Assembly: GCA_940337035.1 (NCBI GenBank)
Contig: OW679200.1
Location: 22,919,090-22,983,089 of the forward strand
Direction: 5' to 3'
Source of the DNA: Agriotes lineatus
Lineage: Eukaryota > Arthropoda > Insecta > Coleoptera > Elateridae
DNA: 64,000 nt
Positions within the stretch are counted from its first letter, which is position 1; each line of letters starts with the position of its first letter. Below the pieces are notes generated by a model that did no database searches, was not told the origin of the DNA, and worked only from the letters and a program-made list of their open reading frames with translations. The translations under genes were made by a program, and so were the position numbers. Shown one piece after another: positions 55,954 to 64,000 of this stretch.

Positions 55954-56676
55954 GGGAGTTTTTGCACCACGTCGCGTTAAAATAACGTTATAGTCTAAGA
56001 GCTGGTGACATTTTTTGGTGATCATTTAGTTAAGGCCTATTTTTTGAGAGAATGTTGCTGGAGGCATGTATAACTGTCATCTGGAAGGATTCTCCTAGAT
56101 AGAGGTATCGGAGGGAGGCAGAACACCCCCAATTTGCACTGTCAGTATATGTCAAATTCGAGGTGATTCGGTTAGGTTTTGTGTCAGTTTGTGTCAAAAC
56201 TGACGGAAAACCTAACCTGCTAACCTCGAATTTGACATGGACTTACAGTGCCACCAACCTATTATTCATACGTTTCAATTTCCACAGCCGCCCCTTATGG
56301 ACTTTTTTAGTGTAATTTATGTCAAATTTGAGGTTAGCAGGTTAGGTTTTCCGTCAGTTTTGACACAAACTGACACAAAATCTAACCGGCTCACCTCGAA
56401 TTTGACATATACTGACAGTGCAAATTGGGGGTGTTCTGCCTCCCTCCGATACCGCTATCTAGGAGAATCCTTGCAGATGACACTTATACATGCCTCCAGC
56501 AACATTCTCTCAAAAAATAGGCCTTAACTAAATGATCACCAAAAAATGTCACCAGCTCTCCTACTATTACGTGAAACTCGAAAAATTTAATTTGGATTGG
56601 CTGTAACGTTGACGTCGCTAGGTAACATAAGCTTTAACGGTACGTCATTTTATCAGAACGTTATGCAAAAACTCCC
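55954..56676. mobile_element. 723-bp palindromic element with TA duplication
   Basis: TA flanks it at 55952-55953 and 56677-56678. The ends GGGAGTTTTTGCA and TGCAAAAACTCCC are inverted copies, and the arms pair over ~240 bp through GAGCTGGTGACATTTTTTGG and GAGGCAGAACACCCCC. Two GGTTAGG palindromes (56125-56275 and 56300-56445) sit at the centre in mirrored arrangement. Confidence 0.85.
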
Positions 56677-56814
56677 TATTGGTACGTTAACACTTCGAAC
56701 GTAAACCAAAATTTAAACATGCAAACATTTCAAAAAGGACGGTAAATTGGCGACACGAAACACAAAATTTTCACAGCATGTAAAAGTTACTCAAATATAC
56801 GGAAGGGGCCATAA

Positions 56815-57055
56815 TTATATATAACAGCAATAAGATAACATGAACAACAAAATAGAATGCTTGAGTAAGAAAGAGAGGACCACACGATAAAATTATTTTA
56901 GTAGGCATGTTTCGTTGACTTATGTCATAATTAAAATAAGCGTCATGCCTACTCGAATATTTACTACTATGTTTATCTCTTTCTTACTCAAGCAATACGT
57001 GTTATTTTCTTGTTCATTTTATCTCATTGCTGTTATATACTATAATGGTGGCCCC
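56815..57055. repeat. Inverted repeat, ~100-bp arms
   Basis: GGGGCCATAATTATATATAA and, inwards, GCTTGAGTAAGAAAGAG pair with CTCTTTCTTACTCAAGC and GGTGGCCCC. The centre includes AGGCATG and CATGCCT. Confidence 0.75.
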
Positions 57056-57196
57056 ATCGCTATTTTATCACATTTCATATGGTAATGTACTACATTTCTA
57101 CATGCAAAATCGTTTAGTAATGTGGTATTTTGCATCATAGCAATCATTACAACATAGCAACGACGATTTTTTTTACGTTTGGCAATCCTGAAATGT

Positions 57197-57292
57197 ATTG
57201 TTGGTGTCACTGTAAGTCTATGTCAAATTAACCTAACCTGCTAACCTCGAATTTGACATAGACTTACAGGGTCACCAACAATACACTTCAGT
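57197..57292. repeat. GGTTAGG palindrome with one half shortened
   Basis: The outer arms (TTGTTGGTGTCACTGTAAGTC and complement) are intact, but the left GGTTAGG arm and centre are deleted, so AAATTAACCTAACC joins directly. Confidence 0.75.
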
Positions 57293-57561
57293 ACTGCCAA
57301 ATGCATAACATCAACTGGAGCTGCTTATTGTGCTTTAGTACATAAAAACGAATTCTGCTCAGCTTTGTTATGTTTTGACATTTAATGTCACTTACTTATA
57401 TAAAAATCTAATATCTCACATTTCTACATGAAATGCAATAAAATAGTATACGCGTTAGAAAAGTGTTTTTTTTTTATGAATTCGTATGGCTATTTAAGTA
57501 CTCGCTGCCGCTCGTACTTCACTTTTCTAAACTTATTGCGTAATATATACTATTAATATAG

Positions 57562-57769
57562 GGGAAATGCAGAATTCGTTACAATACCTCAAGCGATGTC
57601 TTGCAGTTTACTCATAGACCAAGAGCCCATAACACCTAAATTACTAGTCATAGAGGCAAGCTCGGTAGGTAGTAAACCTTTTTATATTGCTCAAGTAGGT
57701 CTCAAAAACGCAAGTATGGCAGCTGAACTGCGGTTAGAAATATTAACGGTGGCTTCGGAAAATTGTTAA
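57562..57769 (+). CDS. Orphan last exon, ~68 residues
   Basis: After TTAATATAG an open frame begins GNAEFVTIPQAM and continues LLIDQEPITPKLLVIEAS, VGSKPFYIAQVGLKNASM, ending TVASENC and TAA. The codon use is even and the peptide looks folded, unlike neighbouring random frames, so I take it for the 3' exon of a host gene (needs two bases from the preceding exon). The acceptor lacks a polypyrimidine tract, because a CpG-cored fold-back (57460-57550) lies directly upstream; insertion may have displaced the original splice site, making this a dead exon. A MITE follows within 10 bp of the stop. I do not recognise the protein. Confidence 0.4.
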
Positions 57770-57774
57770 ATTTA

Positions 57775-58145
57775 TTTATATTTTTTTAAAGCGGCAAGGC
57801 TAATTTTCGTTGTAATCGATAGACAAGGTCCCTAAACCCAGACGGAAATTATGTGCCATACTGATAAGAAGGGTATAAAGGGCCGCCATACCAGGTCAAA
57901 CTGGTAATTTTTTCATTGCAGAAAAAAATAACAGCGGCAAGCTTCAATTTTTGTTTAGTACTTCATTCAAACACCAATTATCCAAAAATATAATTGCCAT
58001 ACCGCTTGGATGGTTAAGTGACTTAGTATGGCGGCGCTTTATTCCCTTCTTATCAGTATGGCACATAATTTCCGTCTGGGTTTAGGGACCTTGTCTATCG
58101 ATTACAACAAAAATTAGCCTTGCCGCCTTAAAAAAATATATCTAA
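57775..58145. mobile_element. 370-bp MITE with ~115-bp TIRs
   Basis: The arms run from TTTTTTTAAAGCGGCAAGGC through CGATAGACAAGGTCCC and GACGGAAATTATGTGCC to GGCCGCCATAC, repeated inverted with few changes. TAAATTT-like sequence lies on both sides. No ORF. Confidence 0.85.
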
Positions 58146-58449
58146 ATTTATTAACAGGAAATAGCTGACGGGGAGGAAGTTTCCAGCTCGATGGATGGAC
58201 TTCGCAGACATGTGGTATTCTGATTCGACGATACGGTTTGCTCGAATGGTAGTTATCGGCTGACTGGTCAAAAGCCAAACTTTCAATTCACCGGCTGCGT
58301 TAAGCCCCTTTCGCAGAGTGTAACGGCATAAAAGGTAATTCCTCAAGAAGCTATGTAAACGTTAATCTCAAGTAACATAACCTAGAAAAATCTAACAGAA
58401 ACACGATTTCTGCGAACTCGACGCATTCTTTCGGCGTAGTTTCTTTGCC

Positions 58450-60960
58450 TAATTGCAGGCTGCGCCATGCCCTTAAACTTTTGCATAAACCGCCTCTTTT
58501 ACTTAATTTGTTTTCTGAGAGTATTTTCCGAGAAACACATGAAGATATGGAAAATGTATTAAAGTCAACGAGGTAGGGTTAACAATAATCGCTATGCTGA
58601 TGATATATTTAGTACCAATTGCAGATAATATGAACAATCTCTAACACCTTCTTATCATGGAAAGAAAGTATAGTAATAGAATAGGCTTTAACATTAAACA
58701 CAACTAAATTCATGATTGTTACCCGCGCACTTAACTCGTTCAAAAATTCCAGTTTAACATTCAAAGGTTTACCGATAGAACGACTAAGAAAGGTTAAATA
58801 TCTGGGAACTTGGCTTTACGAGGACTGGACATCAGATTTCGAGATTAAATGCCGAATAGAGAATGCCTGAGGTACATTTACGATATTCAGGAATGTCTTT
58901 GCGGATAGAGGTTTGTAAGGACAATTTTTGAATTTAAGCGCTTTTCCGCATCTGTATTTCAAACATTAGTACTTTTTTCGCTTCATTTAGGCTCAATTTG
59001 GCAGTATTTATATTTTAAAACTCAATTTCATTCATTTCAAATACTAACGTCTCCCGGCTCATTTTATGATATCTTGAGCAACGTCGATTTAAATAGATGT
59101 GCTTGCTTGCCGCATGATTGATGTACGTCGGTTTATCGTGTTTTTATTCTTGTACTGGAGGCCCATTGTCTGATGCTAGATTGTCTTACGTTTTCAAAGT
59201 CACGTACGAGTGTCGCACAGTTTGACGCAATCCGGATGTTTCTGTATGAGTTAGAAAGAGTAAGATAAGTAGCGCACGCGCGCGTTCCCTTTGGTTTCGA
59301 CATTCAACTGCCAGACTTTAAGAAGGCAATAAGTGTGATTGTTTGTACCGTTACGGCGGAGACCTTGGGCCTTCGCCGGGAAACGTCGAAATTAAGTTAA
59401 ACTGTGAGTGGGTGTTATCGGTCAAGTTTTTGGTCATTTGAGAAACGTTTAGTGCAGTTATTAGCCGAGGTTTGCTCGTATCGCGGAGGGTAAGTTCCGA
59501 TTGACGCCTTTAGGTCTGATAATTAATGGGAACTTCTTTCGTGCTAATTGATTTTAATGAAGTTACGTGTACCGTACCGCAACCTTGCCTGGCGACTACG
59601 TTCTTCGTTTTCTCTCTTTGATTAAACCTTAGGCCGTTTCTCGCAGTTCTTTAAGTATTTTGGGGAATTCGCTTGGGCACGGCCCGCAGCATCGTTGAAA
59701 ATCATAACCAGAGCAAGCTGAACCCCTACAAGATATTGTGTTTTCTATATATAATTTGAACAAGCATTTGGGTGCAGTGAAGAGTGATTTTTGAAGTGTT
59801 GCCATTTTGCTTAGCATTGTTGATAATTTAAAATGAAGCGTTTGAACTGTTGTTATTCTCCTTAAGTCAATTTGAGTATTTATCACCAAGTCTTAATGTT
59901 TGTACTTAGCTTAACGTTGTGGGATTAAAGTAATTACCGTCACTGAGTCAGATTTGATTGTTTACCGTCAAGATTTATTGTTTGTAAATAGTTTTATGTG
60001 TAATTAAAGTTGTTACCGTTTTGAGTTTACTGTCAAGCTTACCTCCTATATTTAGATTAAACGTTGCGCAATTAACAACACTAATTTTTATGGAGTATTT
60101 CATTTAATATTCATTGCTCACATACCTATTTGTACGTTAATATAGTTCATTTGCAATTAGTTGTGCTTTTCCTTAGTAGATGCAGGAAAATGCAAGCAAG
60201 GTAAGTTCAACGCATCTGTAAGTGGACCGATATCCGAGCACTGCCAAGGTTGGATCGGAAAGGTTGGTTCACCGTTTACACTTTTTCGGTGAGCCCACCT
60301 GTGTTTTTCTCGATTTAGTAAAATGCTAGCCTCTGGAAATTAACATCTTTATTTCGTTTACCGGGTCGTTGCCCTAGTAATGTAGCTCCCCTTCTCCTTC
60401 TGAGTCTTAGTCGGCAACTTTTGTTACAGCCTAACCTAATATAATTGGGGCAACGGATTCGAGAATTTTACGATTTGTGTCATTTTATCGGGTTACTGAC
60501 GGTTAAGTATTTTTAATGTCAAATTCATGTCGTAACGACGTCTTCCTGTTGTAACAGGTTTTGACCCCAACCTCAGAATGCTACGTTTGTTCAGTATTGT
60601 TATAGTATGGGGTGTTAGACATTGAAAGTGAATGCGATGAATAAAATAGAGACCTTCGAAATGTAGATTTACCGCAGAGTACTTAAAATACAAGAGTAAC
60701 AAATGAGGAGGTCCGCAGAATAATGTCCCAAGATCGAAAACTGCTAGTAGCAATAAAACGAAGAAAAACCGCGTATCTGGGGCATTATGAGCAACACAAA
60801 ATACCAATTATTTCAGTCAATTATTGAAGCGAAGATTGAATCTAGAAAAATGTAGTCGCAAACATAGCAGATCTCCAGATACAAATGAGAAGATGAGAAG
60901 ATTACAATTGTACACTATAAGTACAGGAAGAAGCAAACCATGCGAAAATGTAATTCCAAA
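58450..60960 (+). pseudogene. RTE LINE relic split by a solo LTR
   Basis: Before the LTR the frames give PLLLNLFSESIFRETHEDME, NRYADDIF (catalytic YADD retained), VKYLGTWLYEDW and IENA then FRNVFADRG. After the LTR the frames give NLR, CYVCSVLL, YGV, NKIETFEM, IYRRVLKIQE, ENC and GIMSNTKYQLFQSIIEAKIE. This is the palm-to-thumb order of RTE reverse transcriptases. There are many stops and frameshifts, so it is ancient. The reading resumes cleanly across the LTR junction (RGF then DPNLR), which proves the LTR is a later insertion. Confidence 0.75.
58914..60556. mobile_element. Solo LTR, 1643 bp, GGTT target duplication
   Basis: It starts TGTAAGGACA and ends TTGTAACA, i.e. TG...CA. GGTT is duplicated at 58910-58913 and 60557-60560. 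It interrupts an RTE LINE reading frame exactly. No internal retrotransposon genes, so it is the product of LTR-LTR recombination. A 4-bp duplication is common for Ty3/gypsy elements. The minus-strand frame at 59629-59889 lies in it and is not a gene. Confidence 0.8.
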
Positions 60961-61019
60961 TTACACTGTAGCAAAAAATATAAAGCGTGTCTACCCAGAG
61001 GTCGTAATTAGGCTTTAAT

Positions 61020-62320
61020 TGTTTCATAAAGAATATATAACTTTGACCGCAAATAACTAAGAACTCCAGGGATTGCGCTAAATAACGATCAATATGCAGG
61101 TAACCCAAATCAGTAGGGAGAATTTACAGTATGTGAGGGAACTGTATCAGATTCAAAATAATTGATGAAAGAAATATTTCTAGAACCTCTCTGACCGCAG
61201 TCATTATAGCATTGAAGCTCACTTAAGGACGGGGAAGACTTCTTTGAAGAAGAAATTCAAACGCTGTCACATTTTGGTGTTACCTGAATTTCAACAATGA
61301 ATTCCTGATAATTAACAAAATTTGTATGGGGGAAAAGCCGTAAGATACAAAGAATTAATTAAACTAACCGACTATTTTGGCCCCTAAACCGTTCTCGAAT
61401 AATGAATATTCTACAGGTTGATATAAAAACCTACCAGTCGTTAATGATAAAGGCGTCTTATTGAAGTATATTTAATCCATCGACATTATTGCGTTGTGAA
61501 AAATTACTTGTTTCAACACTAAGAAATACACAGAAATGTTAGTGTGTAAGACCTTGGTCTTCCAAGGTGATGGGGTGGTAGCCTTGGCTTTGAACTCAAG
61601 GTCAATATTGGGTTAGTGGTGGGATGTGGCAACCTTGGGGCTGTGGTGGGGGAGACTACCTCGGGTCAGTGGTGGGAGGTGTCCAAAACACCCTACTTTT
61701 GAAGTGCGCTAATAAATATTATACACTAATGCACGGTATTAGAAAACTTTTTATTTCCTAAATAAAATTTACTTTGAGAATAATAGCTATTTATGCAACA
61801 AGTGCTAAAAGTCGACGTTTATGCACGAGACATGAAAATTATGAAACGAAGCCGAAGGCTGAATATCGATTTAACAAAAGTTTGCATCTGCGACACTTTT
61901 AATTTATGTCATAATAAACAGTAGACCACGCCGCGTGGGCGATTGTTTGCCACGCCAGTGCTGTCAAGGTGAGTTACGAAATGTAATTATTGATAGTCCA
62001 CATCTGACTGTATTCATTACATAATGCTTTAATTATTTCAAAAACACTTTACCTGTAACGCAAGAAGCAACTAGAATAACTTTACAACTTTACTTCCAGT
62101 TCGAAATTGTAGTTTTATAACCTCACTTCACTTTTAGCCCACGTGCTAAAACTAAACAGCAGACTTCTTTAACCACGGTAAACTATAAAACGTAACTTTT
62201 AGTGAAACAAGCTAGCGCTAAAAGGCCTACTTTTAGTAGTGGTCGTAGATACATTAATTTATTCCAAAGATTTGCGTATTATAAACGCCAAATAACTTTA
62301 TTCGGCTAATAAATCCATAC
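61020..62320. other. AT-rich stretch; degenerate G-rich repeat
   Basis: 61550-61690 repeats phrases such as CCTTGG, GTGGTGGGA and GTCAGTGG without a fixed period. No gene seen. Confidence 0.35.
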
Positions 62321-62324
62321 AGGT

Positions 62325-62425
62325 AAAATTTAATTCGTTGTTAAAGTAAACAAAAGGACATCAAAACGTCGATGCTTATGACATTTTATTCATTAGTAAA
62401 CAAATTTTGATGCGCTTTTGTTTAT
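62325..62425. repeat. Diverged relative of the Harbinger MITE interior
   Basis: AAAGTAAACAAAAGGACATC, then GATGCTTATGACA and ATTAGTAAACAAATTTTGATG, resemble the core at 3995-4090 in inverse. Confidence 0.5.
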
Positions 62426-62504
62426 TTGCCCATTAGTTTATTGGGGAAGTAAATTTACTCCACAAATAGTTATCTAATGATTTATTGATGGTTTATAATA
62501 CTGG

Positions 62505-62596
62505 ACATCAGTGAATTAAATATGTTTATTCACGAAAAGATGTTGAACTCACAAGCACGTAGTGCGAGTGAGATCATATCTTTGAGTGAATCTATA
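62505..62596 (-). repeat. Dispersed CpG-cored hairpin, copy B
   Basis: Inverse of 44140-44235: TTTATTCACGAAAAGATGTTG and GCACGTAGTGCGAGTGAGAT. Confidence 0.75.
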
Positions 62597-63590
62597 GGGT
62601 GTTTGTAGATCGCTAGACAGCTCGTAACTTCGTTAATAATCGAGATATCGAAAAGAACTATCTTTTTCTTTAAATGCCAGTATACGTACAAACTAAAAAT
62701 TGACGTAAACCAATTTAAGCCATGGCCTCCTATTTCTACGTAGTGATACACAACTTTGTTTTTTTTTTCAAATGGAACACCCTGTATATTTTTAGACATT
62801 TGAAATCAGCACTAAAAGTGCTTTATGATAGCATTCTTAAATTTACATTTTGGAACTTATTAATTTTCAAAATTAATTTTTTTTTAGCCAAAGTAGGCCA
62901 TGAATTACGGAAAATCACTAACAATCGAACAAGAAATGCAAAACAAACTCCACTTGGCTCTAAAAATTTCTCATGGCCGAGTTATAGCACCAAACGTACT
63001 AAAACAATTGCAAACGATGTTTTTTTAAATGGAACAATATGAGTTTCATTAAACAGTTGAAAACTACAGTAAAAAGGCTTTCCAACGATGAACCATATTA
63101 GCGATTTCGTTTAGAAGTAGCTTTTAAAAAATCAAAAATACGTAAAACAATTTAAAAATAAATGTTATTGTTAATGAAACTCATATTATTCCATTTAAAA
63201 AACATAGTTTTCAATTGTTTTAGTACGTTTGGTGCTATAATTCGGTCATGAGAAATTTTTAGAACCAAGTGGAGTTCGTTTTGCGTTTCTTGCTCAATTG
63301 TTAGTGATTTTGCATAGTTCATGGCCAGCGTTAGCTAAAAATTTCCTAAATTTAAATTTAAAAATGCGATCATAAAGCACCTTGTGCGCTGCTTGCAAAT
63401 ATCTAAAACTATACAGGGTGTTCCATTGAAAAAACCAAATTCGTGTATCACTGCGCAAAAATAGGAGGCCATGGCTTAAATTAGTTTATGTTAGTCTGTA
63501 GATAGTGTACATGCATTAAAAAAAAAGTTTTTTTCGATATCTCTATTATTAACGAAGTTATGAGCTGTCTAGCAATCTACAAACACCCTG
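62597..63590. repeat. 1-kb fold-back with ~420-450-bp arms
   Basis: The left arm 62597-63051 and right arm 63171-63590 are inverted copies; both ends read GGGTGTTTGTAGAT or complement, and both carry an internal CAGGGTGTTCC-type string. Landmarks include TTAAGCCATGGCCTCCTATT and CCAAACGTACTAAAACAATT. The spacer is 119 bp. The frames in it (62530-62799 and 62722-63042) mirror each other and are not genes. Confidence 0.85.
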
Positions 63591-64000
63591 TATATATTTA
63601 AAACGTGAAACGTTTTCTTTCGACATCTATTTTGATACTTCCACCGGGCCGATTTCGATAATTCTTTTTTTAAATGAAAGTCGTCACCATGTAGATGTGC
63701 ACAAAAGTCCTAAGTTGCAAATAACTGCATAACTTTTAGAGAAAAACCAAAATATTGTAGCCCGCAAGTGACGTAGCTTTAGCTTCCAGCCTCGAAGCAG
63801 TGGAACAAGTAAACGCTTGAAATCGGCCCGCGGTGTTCTGTTGATTTTTGGAATGGACCACTGTACTGGCTCGAATTTGTTTGTGTAAAATACGGCGTGA
63901 AATGCGTCATGGCTTAAAATTACAAGTACTATTCACTCATACGAAACACCAAATAATAGACCTGACATTATAGCCCGTGTTTTTAATGTAAAGTGAAGCA
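63591..64000. other. Window end, nothing recognised
   Basis: No gene or repeat boundary seen. Confidence 0.4.

Noticed and set aside
58128..58346. 72-codon minus-strand ORF
   Set aside because: It overlaps the end of a MITE and has no recognisable motif; the plus strand there is equally open for short runs.
62530..63042. Two ORFs near the window end
   Set aside because: They lie in the arms of the 1-kb fold-back and in the adjoining repeat.

Overview
The window is AT-rich eukaryotic DNA that I read as an insect genome, possibly a beetle, although nothing here fixes the order. The evidence is short spliced genes with GT-AG introns, RTE-type LINE relics, mariner, Tc1, pogo, hAT and Harbinger-like elements, and very many fold-back elements. 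No bacterial gene structure is present. Host coding sequence is a few percent of the window; the rest is nested transposable elements and unique AT-rich spacer.

Layout. 1-5.3 kb: two elements with long terminal inverted repeats, the second carrying a GC-rich 30-bp minisatellite and a Harbinger-type MITE. 5.3-25.7 kb: inferred minus-strand gene for a small two-TM protein (exons 25509-25674 and 6902-6996). Its proposed 18.5-kb intron holds an RTE LINE between ~195-bp direct repeats, MITEs, a mariner relic, and a composite inverted-repeat block (17440-21054). A tyrosine-recombinase (Crypton-like) element sits inside that block; after it come a hAT element, a 54-codon ORF, a tRNA-Gly-like sequence and a Tc1 fragment. 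25.8-29.9 kb: a divergently transcribed three-exon gene for a four-TM protein, with a pogo-like transposon in intron 1. 30-41 kb: perfect fold-backs, a Tc1-type MITE, a 1.5-kb fold-back abutting an RTE LINE, a pseudogene with a Cys-rich tail, a 65-bp satellite split by a 5S-rRNA-derived SINE whose tail has become a ~540-bp 11-bp-period array, a mariner pseudogene and a tRNA-derived SINE. 42-64 kb: a minus-strand exon for a type II membrane protein (45996-47323), dispersed palindromes, LINE scraps, one orphan exon, an RTE relic interrupted by a 1.64-kb solo LTR with a GGTT duplication, and a terminal 1-kb fold-back.

Working relationships. The two short membrane-protein genes at 25.5-25.8 kb are head to head, with 139 bp between their start codons, so they probably share a promoter. 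The rest is insertion history: the recombinase element landed in a fold-back repeat, the pogo element in an intron (probably inside an older LINE piece), the hAT element 10 bp before a small ORF, and the LTR in an LINE. Most transposase and RT reading frames are broken. The recombinase is the best preserved, with all catalytic residues, one small intron and one homopolymer frameshift near its tail.
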